Shown here: positions 48,238-57,729 of the stretch, piece after piece
How the letters are laid out: every line of letters starts with the position of its first letter
Position numbering within the stretch: the stretch's first letter is position 1
Source: Streptomyces griseochromogenes
GTDB lineage: Bacteria; Actinomycetota; Actinomycetes; Streptomycetales; Streptomycetaceae
Assembly (NCBI RefSeq): GCF_001542625.1
Contig: NZ_CP016279.1
Location: 6,262,001 to 6,326,000, forward strand
Direction of reading: 5' to 3'
Length of the DNA stretch: 64,000 nt
The notes under the pieces: model-generated
Seen by the model: only the letters and a program-made list of their open reading frames with translations
Told to the model about the DNA's origin: nothing
Databases searched by the model: none
Position numbers and translations under genes: made by a program

Positions 48238-50496
48238 GTGAGGACAGCGGTTCGGTCGGGGTGGGCACGGATGTGGGACCGGCTGGCGGCGTCCGATCCC
48301 GGGCTGCTCAGGCTCACCGCGGGCCTGCGCACGGTGACCGCCATCGCGCTCACCCTGGCCGTGCTCGGCGTGCTGGGCGTCCCGGTGGCGCAGTTGGTCG
48401 CGGGGGCCATGGCGGCGATGGTCTCGACCTTCGCCATCCAGGAGAAGCAGCGCTCCCAGCAGGCCGTGACCCTCGCGCTGGGTCTGCCGGTGGCCCTCGC
48501 CTCGGTGTCGCTGGGCACGCTGCTGAGCCAGCGGGTGGTGGTGGGCGACCTGTTCTTCGTCGTCCTCATCTTCTGCGCCGTCTACGGACGCCGGTTCGGC
48601 GACCGCGGCACCGCGCTGGGCCTGATCGGCTTCCAGGTCTACTTCCTCTCCCTGTTCGTGCACGCGGTCCCGTCCGCGCTGCCCGCCCTGTACGGCGTGA
48701 TCACCGCGGCGTTCGTGTGCAGCGCGGCCGCCCGATTCGTTCTGCTGCGGCAGACCCCGGCGGGCACCCTGGACCGGCTGCGCAGGGCCTTCCGGGCCCG
48801 GCTCGGGCAGCTCATCGCCGCCCAGATCGAGCTGCTGGACGCGGGGCGCGAGGACCCTGACGCCGCGGCGAAGGTCCTGGAGCATCTGCGCACCGGCACC
48901 GCGCGGCTGCACGAGTCGGCGCTGATGATCCAGGGCCGGCTGGAGGACGGCGCCGTGGACGAGGCGACGGCACGGCTGTTGCAGCGCCGCATCGCCGACG
49001 CCGAGATCGCCTCCGAGCGGCTCGGTCTGCTGCTGCTCACCGCGCGCAGCGCCGAGCGGACGGACACCCTCACCCTGCACCTGCCCGGCGCCTCTCTCCC
49101 GCCGGGCGGTGAACTGCCGATCGGGGACGAGGCGACCGCCGTGCTGCGCCGGGACCTGGAGGCGCTGCGGCTGCTCGTGCTGCGGCCGGTGGGCGAGGCC
49201 TCGGGGACCGCGCTGTCGCAGGTGCGCAACCGGCTGCTCGGCTACCGGGAGGAGGAGAACCTGCCGAAGGCCTCCCCCGCGGTGCAGGACGTCTTCCGGG
49301 GCCTCGGTGAGGCCGCGCGGGCCGTGCTCGGGCTGCGCATCGCCCTGGACGGGCCGCAGGACGAGTCCGACGACACTCCGGCGACGGCCCGCTCCCGCGA
49401 GGAGCTGGACGCCGAGGACGCGGCCATCGAGAGCAGCGAGGAGGACGAGGCCGAGGAGCCGGAGCCGGCCGGGCTCCAGCGGCCCACCACGCGGGCCGCC
49501 GTGCAGGTGGCGGTCGGCTCGTCGCTCGCCATCGCCGGTGGCGAGCTGCTGTCCAGCCAGCGCTGGTACTGGGCGGTGCTGACCTGCTGGATCGTGTTCA
49601 TCAACACCGCCTCGACCGGCGAGATCCTGGTGAAGGGCTACCGGCGGCTGGTCGGCACGGTCCTCGGCGTGGTGGCCGGGATCGTCCTCGCCGGTCTGGT
49701 TGGGCAGCACACGTGGACGGCGTTCGCCCTGGTGCTGCTGTTCGTGTTCGCGATGTTCTACACCGCTCCCCTGTCCTACACGCTGATGTCGTTCTTCGTG
49801 ACGGCGATGCTGGGGCTGCTGTACACGCTGCTGAACACCTACAGCGCGTCGGTGCTGGTGCTGCGTGTGGAGGAGACGGCCCTCGGCGCGGCCTGCGGTG
49901 TGATCGCGGCGGCGGTGGTGCTGCCGGTCCGCACCGACCGGCGCACCAACGACCTGCTCGTCGACGTCCTGGACAAACTGGCGGACGTCAGCCGGGGCGC
50001 CATGGACCAGCTGAGCGGCGGGCCGTCGGCCGATCTGGTGGACCGGGCGCGCGATCTCGACCAGGCGCTGGCCGATCTGCGCGCGGCCACACAGCCGCTC
50101 ACCCACCCGATCAGCCCGCTGCGCTCGCGCCGGGACACCGCCCGGTACGTCGTGGCGCTGCTGGAGACCTGCGCCTACCACGCGCGTTCGCTCGCGGCCA
50201 CGGCCGAACTGCTGGCCACGCACCCCTCGATCGCGGCGGACCCCCGGCTGCGCGGTGCGGGCCGGCGGATCGTGCACAACATCGAGGCGATCGCCGCGCA
50301 CGTCACGGACCCCCGGTCCACGGAGAGGATCGAGTCCGGTCCGAGCATCGCGTCGATGCTCGAGCCCGGCACCCTGCGCACCCCGCGCTACGGCCGGGTG
50401 ACCGACCGGGTGCTGCGGCATCTGCAGCGTCTGGACGAGGCGGTGTCGGGCCTGACCAGGCCGCTCGGGATCACGCGGGAGCCGTCGAGGAAGTGA
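48238..50496 (+). CDS. FUSC-family membrane protein
   Basis: A 752-residue protein with two blocks of about six helices: the first at residues 25-180 (LTLAVLGVLGVPVAQLVAGAMAAMV) and the second at about 405-570 (YWAVLTCWIVFINTA, LSYTLMSFFVTAMLGLLYTLLN). Soluble helical regions separate and follow them. The layout is that of the fusaric-acid-resistance/aromatic-acid efflux (FUSC/AaeB) group. The GTG start has GGGAG upstream. It converges on the sigma gene with 26 bp of overlap. Confidence 0.85.
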   Translation: MRTAVRSGWARMWDRLAASDPGLLRLTAGLRTVTAIALTLAVLGVLGVPVAQLVAGAMAAMVSTFAIQEKQRSQQAVTLALGLPVALASVSLGTLLSQRVVVGDLFFVVLIFCAVYGRRFGDRGTALGLIGFQVYFLSLFVHAVPSALPALYGVITAAFVCSAAARFVLLRQTPAGTLDRLRRAFRARLGQLIAAQIELLDAGREDPDAAAKVLEHLRTGTARLHESALMIQGRLEDGAVDEATARLLQRRIADAEIASERLGLLLLTARSAERTDTLTLHLPGASLPPGGELPIGDEATAVLRRDLEALRLLVLRPVGEASGTALSQVRNRLLGYREEENLPKASPAVQDVFRGLGEAARAVLGLRIALDGPQDESDDTPATARSREELDAEDAAIESSEEDEAEEPEPAGLQRPTTRAAVQVAVGSSLAIAGGELLSSQRWYWAVLTCWIVFINTASTGEILVKGYRRLVGTVLGVVAGIVLAGLVGQHTWTAFALVLLFVFAMFYTAPLSYTLMSFFVTAMLGLLYTLLNTYSASVLVLRVEETALGAACGVIAAAVVLPVRTDRRTNDLLVDVLDKLADVSRGAMDQLSGGPSADLVDRARDLDQALADLRAATQPLTHPISPLRSRRDTARYVVALLETCAYHARSLAATAELLATHPSIAADPRLRGAGRRIVHNIEAIAAHVTDPRSTERIESGPSIASMLEPGTLRTPRYGRVTDRVLRHLQRLDEAVSGLTRPLGITREPSRK

Positions 50497-51364
50497 TGTC
50501 CCGGGTGCCGCGGCGATGGGGTCCGTCGCGGCTGCCCGGCCTTCGGCCCAGCGCCTCCTCGCGTACGCGGGCGCAGCTGCGGGTGATCAGCCGGGAGACG
50601 TGCATCTGGGAGATGCCGAGCCGGTCGGCGATGCGGCTTTGCGTCATGTCCTCGAAGAAGCGCATGTAGAGGATGGCCCGCTCCCGTTCGGGCAGCCGGC
50701 GCAGGCCGTCCTTGGCGGCCTCGCGGTCGACGACGACGTCGTACGAGGCGTCCGTCGCGCCGAGTGTGTCGGCGAGGCTCCAGCCGTCGTCGCCGGTGGC
50801 CGGCTCGGCGTCCAGCGAGAGGGTGCTGAAGCACTCCAGCGCCTCCAGGCCCGCGGTGACCTCCGCCGGGCTGAGGCCGGTGTGGGCGGCGATGTCGGCG
50901 GCGTCGGGCTCGGGGGTGCCGGGGTGCTGGGTGAGTTCGCGGCGGGCCACGCGTACGCGGTTGCGCAGTTCCTGGATCCGGCGGGGCACCCGCAGCGCCC
51001 ACATCCGGTCCCGGAAGTGCCGCTTGACCTCGCCGGTGATGGTCGGTACGGCGTAGCTCTCGAAGGCTCCCCGTGCCGGGTCGAAGCGGTCGATGGCCTT
51101 GACCAGCCCGAGCGCGGCCACCTGGCGCAGGTCCTCCGCGGATTCCCCGCGGTCGCGGAAACGGCCGGCGATCCGGTGGGCCATGGGCAGCCAGGCGGTG
51201 ACCAGCTCGTCGCGTACGGCGTCGCGCTCGGGGCCCTCCGGCAGCCGCGCCAGCCGGGCGAAGAGGATGGTGGTGTCGGGGGCGTCGTCGTGGTTCCTCC
51301 GCCAGGACGCGGCGGAGGCGGTGTCGTACCTGCCGGAAGGGCTTGTCGACATGTCGGTCGGCAT
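50471..51364 (-). CDS. SigB/SigF-family RNA polymerase sigma factor
   Basis: A 297-residue sigma factor close to the one at 29520: it has LVTAWLPMAHRIAGRFRDRGESAEDLRQVAALGL, ESYAVPTITGEVKRHFRDRMWALRVPRR, PDAADIAAHTGLSPAEVTAGLEALE and LPERERAILYMRFFEDMTQSRIADRLGISQMHVSRL. The C terminus carries an extra Arg-rich tail. The ATG at 51364 has an AGGAG site. There is no anti-sigma gene beside it. It probably controls stress or development genes. Confidence 0.92.
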   Translation of the reverse strand: MPTDMSTSPSGRYDTASAASWRRNHDDAPDTTILFARLARLPEGPERDAVRDELVTAWLPMAHRIAGRFRDRGESAEDLRQVAALGLVKAIDRFDPARGAFESYAVPTITGEVKRHFRDRMWALRVPRRIQELRNRVRVARRELTQHPGTPEPDAADIAAHTGLSPAEVTAGLEALECFSTLSLDAEPATGDDGWSLADTLGATDASYDVVVDREAAKDGLRRLPERERAILYMRFFEDMTQSRIADRLGISQMHVSRLITRSCARVREEALGRRPGSRDGPHRRGTRDITSSTAPA

Positions 51365-51639
51365 GCGGAATCGCTCCTGAACGATGGTGTCGGGACACGG
51401 CCGGATCAGGGGTTCCCGGTCCTGGCCCGAACGGTGGTGTCAGGGTTCGCCGCGGGTGAGCCGCCGGCCCCGCCAGGAGAGGGCCTGCGGCAGCTGTACT
51501 GTTCCCGCTGGACGCGCGCCTGTGGTCCGAAGCACGAGTGTCCGCCTGCCCCTGGGCCCCGGCGGCAAACACCTCTTCCGGAACTTCGGCGCCGGGGGCG
51601 GCATGCCATGACCGGGCGCGTGCCGGGTACCCAGGCGGT

Positions 51640-51882
51640 ATGAGAGACGCGGTGGACGCGGACGAGTTGCTGCGGCGCATCCGGCGGGCCAGGGACCGCG
51701 CCGCCGAGCAGGAGCGGGCCTGGCGGGAGCGGGCCGGGCGCCTGAGGGTGAGCGATCCGGACGAGGCGCGGGAGGCGTCCGTACGGGGGCTGGCGTACGA
51801 GGCGGTGTTGGGGGTGCTGCAGGAGGTCGTCGATCCCGGCGGACCGCCCCCGGCCGAGTGCGGAGTGAAACAGGTCACCTGA
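51640..51882 (+). CDS. Small charged helical protein, unknown
   Basis: An 80-residue protein rich in Arg, Glu and Ala (DELLRRIRRARDRAAEQERAWRERAGRL), predicted helical and possibly coiled-coil. No family is recognised. It is divergent from the SigB-type sigma gene (gap about 275 bp). Confidence 0.5.
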   Translation: MRDAVDADELLRRIRRARDRAAEQERAWRERAGRLRVSDPDEAREASVRGLAYEAVLGVLQEVVDPGGPPPAECGVKQVT

Positions 51883-51981
51883 CCCGGGCCTGAGTACGCG
51901 AAATCCCGCCAGATGGTTTACCGTTCACCTATACGTGGTGACGGGGTCGACCGGAGCCGTCCCCCTTCACCATCGCATACG

Positions 51982-52021
51982 GCCCTGGCCGGCCTCCCCC
52001 GTCCGGCCAGGGCTCTTTTCT
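51982..52021 (+). terminator. Rho-independent-like terminator
   Basis: GCCCTGGCCGG and CCGGCCAGGGC form an 11-bp stem with a 10-nt loop, followed by TCTTTTCT. It is a rare T-tract terminator in this GC-rich DNA. It may end the 51640 gene, or act as an attenuator in the leader of the next gene. Confidence 0.85.
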
Positions 52022-52141
52022 GTCTCCGGACAGGGCTCGGCGCACCAATCCGCCTCCTTCGAGGTGCTCGGGACGGCGGCAGCGGCTGAAATGGGCTTGG
52101 GGAAAAACACCCGACCCGCTGCCGGCGAGGAGTCCCGCGCC

Positions 52142-52600
52142 ATGACCAAAGCGATAAAACTGCTGACCGCTCTCCCGCAGGCACAGCGCGAGCGACTGAT
52201 GGAACTGGCCGACGAGGTCTCCTTCCCGGAGGACACCCGGATCTTCGAGGCGGGCGGTACGGCCGACCGCTTCTGGGTGATCCGCTCCGGCGCGGTCCAC
52301 CTGGACACACAGGTCACCAGCCGTCAGCGGGTCACCGTGGCCACGCTCGGCGCGGGCGACATGCTCGGCTGGTCCTGGCTGTTCCCTCCGTACCAGTGGG
52401 ACTTCGGCGCGGTGGCCTTCAGCAACGTGCGGGCCTACGAGTTCGACGGGCCGTCGGTGCTCGCGCTGTCCGTGGAGGATCCGCTGCTCGGCCTCTCGCT
52501 GGTGCGGACGGTCGCCGAGATCCTCGCCAGCCGCCTGGAGACGACCCGCGGCAAGCTGATGGACCAGTACGCGATCCGGCGGCGCAGCGGGCCCCTCTAG
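52142..52600 (+). CDS. Cyclic-nucleotide-binding-domain protein without HTH
   Basis: A 152-residue Crp/Fnr-type sensor domain only: MELADEVSFPEDTRIFEAGGTADRFWVIRSG and TVATLGAGDMLGWSWLFPPYQW. The normal C-terminal DNA-binding domain is absent and the protein ends at IRRRSGPL after the long dimer helix. The phosphate-binding cassette is degenerate. A GAGGAG site lies 10 nt upstream. Its function is unknown. Confidence 0.78.
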   Translation: MTKAIKLLTALPQAQRERLMELADEVSFPEDTRIFEAGGTADRFWVIRSGAVHLDTQVTSRQRVTVATLGAGDMLGWSWLFPPYQWDFGAVAFSNVRAYEFDGPSVLALSVEDPLLGLSLVRTVAEILASRLETTRGKLMDQYAIRRRSGPL

Positions 52601-52623
52601 ACCGCCAGAGTCCCCGCGGGCCG

Positions 52624-53922
52624 TCAGATCCGGTAGCGGCGCAGCGCAGGCAGGGCCGCGGCCAGGGCCAGCATCGCCGCGACGACCAGTGCGCCCCCGC
52701 CCGCGACGGCGGCCCGGGGCCCGAAGGCCGAGCCGGCGGTGCCGTGCAGCACGTCGGCCAGCCGCGGGCCACCCACGACGACCACGGTGAACACGCCCTG
52801 CATCCGGCCGCGCATCTCGTCGGTCGCGGCGGAGAGCAGGATGGCCCCGCGGAACACCATGGAGATCATGTCGGCCACACCGGCGGCGGCCAGGAAGGCC
52901 AGGGACAGCCAGAGGTTGCCGCTCAGCCCGAACCCGGCGATGGCCACGCCCCAGCCGACCACCGAGCCGATGACCATCCAGCCGTGCCGCCGGGCCCGCG
53001 AGAAGACGCCGGAGAACAGGCCTCCGAGCACCGCGCCGACCGGGATCCCGGCGAACAGCACGCCGAGGGCGAGCCCTTCGCCGTAGGAGGCGTAGGTCTG
53101 GGCGGCCAGCTGCGGGAACAGGGCGCGGGGCATGCCGAGGACCATGGCGACGATGTCGGCCAGGAAGGACAGCAGCAGCACCTTGTGCCCGGATATGTAG
53201 CGGAATCCGGCGGCTATCTCACGCAGCCCGGCCCGGCGGGCCCGCCCCTCGCCCAGCGGTGGCAGCGCGGGCAGCCGGAACACCGCCCACACGGTGACGC
53301 ACAGGGCCAGCGCGTCGATCAGGTACAGCTCGGGCAGCCCGATCACCGGGATCAGCACACCGGCCAGCAGCGGGCCCGCGACCAGGCCGGTCTGCATCAC
53401 GGTCGAGCCGAGCGCGTTGGCGGCGGGCAGCTCCTCGGCCGGGACGAGGCGTGCGATGGAGGCGTTGCGGGCCGGGGAGTTGAGGCCGAAGAACGCCTGC
53501 TGCAGAGCGAGCAGCACCATCAGGACGACGACCGAGTCGAGGCCGGTGACGGCCTGCGCCCAGAAGAGCAGTGAGGTCACGGCGATACCGCTGTTGGTGA
53601 CCAGCAGCAGCTTGCGCCGGTCCACCGTGTCGGCGACCGCCCCGCCCCACAGCGCGAACACCACCATGGGCACGAGACCGGCGAGGCTGGCGTAGCCGAC
53701 CCAGGCCGAGGAGTGGGTGATGTCGTAGATCTGTTTGGGTACGGCGACGGCGGTGAGTTGGCTGCCGACGGCGGTGACGACGGTCGACGACCACAGCCGC
53801 CGGTAGGCGGGGATGCGCAGGGGCCGGGTGTCCATCGCCCAGCGGCGCCAGCCGCGCCGTGGCGGGGGCGCCGCGTCGGTCGCGGAGTCGGGTTCGGCGG
53901 TGCTGCTCTCGCTCGTGTCCAC
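52624..53922 (-). CDS. MFS transporter (EntS-like)
   Basis: A 432-residue protein with 12 helices. WGGAVADTVDRRKLLLVTNSGI is the MFS loop 2-3 motif, and the pattern AFFGLNSPARNASIARLVPAEELPAANAL is typical of the EntS/MefA-type group. The GTG at 53922 has AGGA 6 nt upstream. The C-terminal half is intact. Export of a small molecule is inferred. Confidence 0.88.
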   Translation of the reverse strand: MDTSESSTAEPDSATDAAPPPRRGWRRWAMDTRPLRIPAYRRLWSSTVVTAVGSQLTAVAVPKQIYDITHSSAWVGYASLAGLVPMVVFALWGGAVADTVDRRKLLLVTNSGIAVTSLLFWAQAVTGLDSVVVLMVLLALQQAFFGLNSPARNASIARLVPAEELPAANALGSTVMQTGLVAGPLLAGVLIPVIGLPELYLIDALALCVTVWAVFRLPALPPLGEGRARRAGLREIAAGFRYISGHKVLLLSFLADIVAMVLGMPRALFPQLAAQTYASYGEGLALGVLFAGIPVGAVLGGLFSGVFSRARRHGWMVIGSVVGWGVAIAGFGLSGNLWLSLAFLAAAGVADMISMVFRGAILLSAATDEMRGRMQGVFTVVVVGGPRLADVLHGTAGSAFGPRAAVAGGGALVVAAMLALAAALPALRRYRI

Positions 53923-54005
53923 GGGTGTCCTGGTTGCTCGTTACATCTTTTCGCTTCGCGAGCCTAACCATCTCAGCGATCCGTGTACATGACGAAAGGT
54001 TTTCC

Positions 54006-54620
54006 TCAGGATCCGGCCACGAGCGTGGCCCCCAGCGCCAGCATGGTGACGGCGACCAGGCCGTCCAGGACCCGCCAGGCGGTGGGACTGGCGAGGAAGC
54101 GGCCGAGCAGCCGGGCGCCGAAGCCGAGGGCGGCGAACCAGCACAGGCTGGCGAGGACGGCGCCGAGCCCGAAGGTCCAGCGCAGCGGGCCGCGGTCGGC
54201 GGCCAGGGAACCGAGCAGGAACACCGTGTCCAGGTAGACGTGCGGGTTGAGCCAGGTCATCGCGAGACACGTCAGCACCGCCCGCCGCCGCGAACCCACC
54301 GCCTCGCCCTCCGTACGCAGGCCGGCGCCGGGCCTCAGCACCCGCCTGGCGGCGAGGGCTCCGTAGCAGAGCAGGAACGCGCCGCCGACGAGCCCGACCG
54401 CCCGCACCGCGCCCGGCCAGGCCACCACCACGGCACCGACCCCGCCGACGCCCAGCGCGATGAGCACCGCGTCGGACAGGGCGCAGATGCCGACCACGGC
54501 GAGGACGGCGTCGCGACGCACCCCCTGACGCAGGACGAAGGCGTTCTGGGCGCCGATGGCGACGATCAGGGACAGGCCGGTGCCGAATCCGGCGGCCGCG
54601 GCGGTCAGGGCGTGGTTCAT
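54006..54620 (-). CDS. lysE: LysE/ArgO amino-acid exporter
   Basis: A 204-residue protein with six helices. SLIVAIGAQNAFVLRQGV is the LysE/ArgO hallmark and AMTWLNPHVYLDTVFLLGSLA is the second. It exports basic amino acids such as lysine or arginine. It is divergent from the LysG-like gene, the standard arrangement, with an operator between them. Confidence 0.92.
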   Translation of the reverse strand: MNHALTAAAAGFGTGLSLIVAIGAQNAFVLRQGVRRDAVLAVVGICALSDAVLIALGVGGVGAVVVAWPGAVRAVGLVGGAFLLCYGALAARRVLRPGAGLRTEGEAVGSRRRAVLTCLAMTWLNPHVYLDTVFLLGSLAADRGPLRWTFGLGAVLASLCWFAALGFGARLLGRFLASPTAWRVLDGLVAVTMLALGATLVAGS

Positions 54621-54657
54621 GCCCTCGACGTTAGGCAGCCGATCACCGCAGGTACAG

Positions 54658-54681
54658 CTAAAGATTCTTACGTATCCTTAG
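54658..54681. promoter_or_regulatory. LysG-type operator candidate
   Basis: CTAAAGAT (54658-54665) and ATCCTTAG (54674-54681) form an imperfect inverted repeat with an 8-nt centre between the divergent lysE and lysG-like genes. It includes AT-rich elements and T-N11-A matches. LysG-dependent activation of lysE with lysine is known for this gene pair. Confidence 0.6.
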
Positions 54682-54689
54682 CGCTCGTG

Positions 54690-55571
54690 ATGACGGAGCT
54701 TCCCCTGGAACAGGTGCGGACGCTGCTGGCGGTGGTGGACGAGGGCACGTTCGACGCGGCGGCCGCGGCTCTGCACGTGACACCGTCAGCGGTCAGCCAG
54801 CGGGTCAAGGCGCTGGAGCAGCGCACGGGCCGAGTGCTGCTCCAGCGCACCAAACCGGTGCGCCCGACGGAGTCCGGCGCGGTGCTGGTGCGGTTCGCCC
54901 GGCAGTTGTCCCGGCTGGAGCGGGACGCGCGCGGCGAGCTGGGGCTGAGCGGGGCCGGGGAACCGACGCGGGTCTCGGTCGCGGTGAACGCGGACTCGCT
55001 GGCGACCTGGTTCCTCGGGGCGCTCACCCGGGTGCCGGGGCTCTGCTTCGAACTGCACCGGGAGGACGAGGACCACACGGCGGCGCTGCTGCGCGAAGGG
55101 CTCGTGATGGCGGCCGTGACCTCTTCCCCCGACCCGGTGCCGGGCTGCTCGGTCCGCGTGCTCGGCCGGATGCGCTATCTGCCGGTGGCCACGCCGGACT
55201 TCGCCGAGCTGCACCTGGACGGGCCCCTGCGGGATCTCCTGCCCGAGGCCCCCGTCGTCGTCTTCGACCGCAAGGACGACTTCCAGGACGTCTTCGTACG
55301 GCGCCTCGGCGGCACGTCGGCGGGGCTGCTGCGGCACTACGTGCCCACGTCGGAGGGCTTTCTCGACGCGGTCGCCGCGGGGCTCGGCTGGGGCATGGTC
55401 CCCGAGGCCCAGGCCCGCCCGCTGCTGCGCGAGGGCCGCCTCGGCCTGCTCGAGCCGGGCACATGGATGGACGTCAGGCTGCACTGGCAGCAGTGGAAAC
55501 TCGACTCCCCAGCGCTGGAGGCCCTGGCCGAGGCGGTGGCGGCGACGGCGGCTCGGGCACTGCGCCCGTGA
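54690..55571 (+). CDS. lysG: LysR-type regulator LysG/ArgP
   Basis: A 293-residue LysR protein. N-terminal HTH: EQVRTLLAVVDEGTFDAAAAALHVTPSAVSQRVKALEQRTGRVLLQR. This close match to the LysG/ArgP start, together with its position next to lysE, identifies it. It senses lysine or arginine and controls the exporter. The ATG at 54690 is preferred; a GTG lies 3 nt upstream. Confidence 0.92.
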   Translation: MTELPLEQVRTLLAVVDEGTFDAAAAALHVTPSAVSQRVKALEQRTGRVLLQRTKPVRPTESGAVLVRFARQLSRLERDARGELGLSGAGEPTRVSVAVNADSLATWFLGALTRVPGLCFELHREDEDHTAALLREGLVMAAVTSSPDPVPGCSVRVLGRMRYLPVATPDFAELHLDGPLRDLLPEAPVVVFDRKDDFQDVFVRRLGGTSAGLLRHYVPTSEGFLDAVAAGLGWGMVPEAQARPLLREGRLGLLEPGTWMDVRLHWQQWKLDSPALEALAEAVAATAARALRP

Positions 55572-55574
55572 CGG

Positions 55575-56282
55575 TCAGCGAGCCTGCGCGTCCAGCCGCC
55601 CGGCCGCGCTGTCCAGCAGCATCTCCAGAGCCGTCGGATAGGCGCTGGTGACCATGCGGGCGGCCAGCAGCGGGGCCGCTTCGGCGATGCGGGGATGGCC
55701 GGCGCGCGGCAGGCGGGCGTAGGTCGAGTGCCAGGTGGCCTCGTCGGCCCTCTGGGCCGCTATCGGCAGGGCCAGGGAAGCGGAGTCCAGGGCGGCGAAG
55801 GCCAGCGTCTGGTCGATGAAGGCGTGGTAGACGCGAACCGTCTCCTCGAGCGGGAATCCGGCCGTGCGCAGGACGTCCAGGACCGCCTCGTCGGCGGCCA
55901 GCTCGTGGGAACGGCCGGTGACCCGGTTGGCGGTCAGCAGCGCCGCCTGCGGGTGCGCGACGTACGCGGCGTGGATGCGCAGCCCGATCGCCCGGAGGTC
56001 CGCACGCCACTGTCCCGTCGGTTCCCAGCCCGTCAGCGCCCGACCGATGAGCGCGTCCCCGATGGCCAGGGTCAGGTCGTCCATGCCCCGGAAGTACCGG
56101 TACAGCGTGCTGGGGTCGCAGTCGAGGGCGAGGCCCAGGCGGCGCGCGCTGAGCCCGGCGCTGCCGTGCTCGCGCAGCAGCCGCAGCGCGGTCTCGACGA
56201 TCAGCCGCTCGGACAGCACGGTGCCGCTGCGGGTCGGGCGGCGCCGGCGGCGCTTCTCCTCGGGCACCACGGGTTTGGGCAC
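55575..56282 (-). CDS. TetR-family regulator
   Basis: A 235-residue protein with an N-terminal TetR HTH (ERLIVETALRLLREHGSAGL, RLGLALDCDPSTLYRYFRGMDDL) and a TetR_C-type ligand domain rich in Leu and Ala. The GTG start is at 56282. It converges on lysG with 3 bp between stops and is divergent from the saccharopine-dehydrogenase-like gene, which it probably represses. Confidence 0.88.
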   Translation of the reverse strand: MPKPVVPEEKRRRRRPTRSGTVLSERLIVETALRLLREHGSAGLSARRLGLALDCDPSTLYRYFRGMDDLTLAIGDALIGRALTGWEPTGQWRADLRAIGLRIHAAYVAHPQAALLTANRVTGRSHELAADEAVLDVLRTAGFPLEETVRVYHAFIDQTLAFAALDSASLALPIAAQRADEATWHSTYARLPRAGHPRIAEAAPLLAARMVTSAYPTALEMLLDSAAGRLDAQAR

Positions 56283-56305
56283 GGCGGCTCCTGTCGTCTC
56301 CGTGG

Positions 56306-56334
56306 CTTATGCCAACACCATTGACCTTATGCCA
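56306..56334. promoter_or_regulatory. Direct repeat in the TetR-dehydrogenase intergenic region
   Basis: CTTATGCCA occurs at 56306-56314 and 56326-56334, two helical turns apart. This position between divergent genes suggests a regulator binding site, but the repeats are direct rather than inverted. Confidence 0.45.
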
Positions 56335-56413
56335 TGCCCCGGCGTTGGATTCCGGCCAAGGCGCGCCTGCCACGTTCTCGTTCCGTTCCCTTCAGGCAGG
56401 GAGTAATTCCGTC

Positions 56414-57634
56414 ATGCGTGTACTGCTCGTGGGTGCCGGCGGTGTCGGCACCGCTGTCACCCGGATCGCGGCCCGGCGTCCGTTCTTCGATCTGATGGTG
56501 GTCGCCGACTACGACCCCGCGCGGGCCGAGGCGGCCGTCGCGGCGCTCGGCGACGCCGGGGACCGGTTCCGTGCCGAACGCGTCGACGCGGGCGACGAGG
56601 CCGGTGTGGCCGGGCTGCTCGCCCGCCACGGCTGCGACGTCCTGCTCAACGCCACCGACCCGCGCTTCGTCATGCCCCTGTTCCGGGCCGCGCGCGCGGC
56701 CGGCGCGACCTATGTGGACATGGCGATGTCGCTGTCCCGGCCGCACCCCGAGCGGCCGTACGAGGAGTGCGGCACCAAGCTGGGCGACGAGCAGTTCGCG
56801 CTGGCCGGCGAGTGGGCCGAGGCGGGTGCGCTCGCCCTGGTCGGCATGGGTGTGGAGCCGGGGCTGTCGGACGTGTTCGCGCGCTACGCGGCCGACGAAC
56901 TCTTCGACACCATCGAGGAGATCGGCATCCGCGACGGCGCGAACCTCACCGTCGACGGCCATGACTTCGCGCCGTCCTTCAACATCTGGACCACCATCGA
57001 GGAGTGTCTGAACCCGCCGGTCGTGTACGAGGAGGGGCGCGGCTGGTTCACCACACCTCCGTTCAGCGAGCCGGAGGTGTTCGACTTCCCGGAGGGCATC
57101 GGCCCGGTGGAGTGCGTGAACGTCGAGCACGAAGAGGTGCTGCTGGTGCCCCGCTGGGTCGGCGCGCGGCGCGTCACCTTCAAGTACGGTCTGGGCGGGG
57201 AGTTCATCGAGACGCTGAAGACGCTGCACCGGCTGGGCCTCGACCGCACCGAGCCGGTGACCGTGGCCGGCGCGGAGGGTCCGGTCGTGGTCTCGCCGCG
57301 GGACGTGGTCGCCGCGTGCCTGCCGGATCCGGCGACGCTGGGCGATCGGATGCACGGCAAGACGTGCGCGGGCACGTGGGTGCGGGGCACCAAGGACGGG
57401 GCGCCGCGCGAGGTGTACCTGTATCACGTGGTCGACAACCAGTGGTCCATGGCGGAGTACGGCTGTCAGGCGGTGGTGTGGCAGACGGCGGTCAATCCGG
57501 TCGTCGCCCTGGAACTCCTCGCCACCGGTGCCTGGTCGGGCGCGGGTGTCCTCGGCCCGGAGGCGTTTCCCGCCGGTCCGTTCCTCGAACTCCTGACCGC
57601 CTACGGCTCCCCGTGGGGCCTGCGCGAGCAGTGA
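56414..57634 (+). CDS. Saccharopine dehydrogenase-like oxidoreductase
   Basis: A 406-residue protein. The NAD(P) Rossmann motif LLVGAGGVGTAVTRIAARR is at the N terminus and LVGMGVEPGLSDVFARYAADEL and YHVVDNQWSMAEYGCQAVVWQTA later fit the saccharopine dehydrogenase family (Lys9/LYS1-like). The ATG at 56414 has GGGAG about 11 nt upstream. A role in lysine catabolism fits the neighbouring lysE and lysG genes but the substrate is not proven. Confidence 0.85.
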   Translation: MRVLLVGAGGVGTAVTRIAARRPFFDLMVVADYDPARAEAAVAALGDAGDRFRAERVDAGDEAGVAGLLARHGCDVLLNATDPRFVMPLFRAARAAGATYVDMAMSLSRPHPERPYEECGTKLGDEQFALAGEWAEAGALALVGMGVEPGLSDVFARYAADELFDTIEEIGIRDGANLTVDGHDFAPSFNIWTTIEECLNPPVVYEEGRGWFTTPPFSEPEVFDFPEGIGPVECVNVEHEEVLLVPRWVGARRVTFKYGLGGEFIETLKTLHRLGLDRTEPVTVAGAEGPVVVSPRDVVAACLPDPATLGDRMHGKTCAGTWVRGTKDGAPREVYLYHVVDNQWSMAEYGCQAVVWQTAVNPVVALELLATGAWSGAGVLGPEAFPAGPFLELLTAYGSPWGLREQ

Positions 57635-57729
57635 CCGGAAACCGGTGTTTGACGGCCGTCTCGACGGTGACCCGAACTCGCGTTACACAGGTGCAAGGGC
57701 GCGGACGACATCGATCGCAGGTGACTTCC

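Noticed and set aside
46057..50421. Very long open frame on the minus strand (about 1450 codons)
   Set aside because: It lies opposite HATPase, ndh and the FUSC gene; its product is a Gly/Arg/Gln-rich low-complexity shadow without domains, caused by the GC bias.
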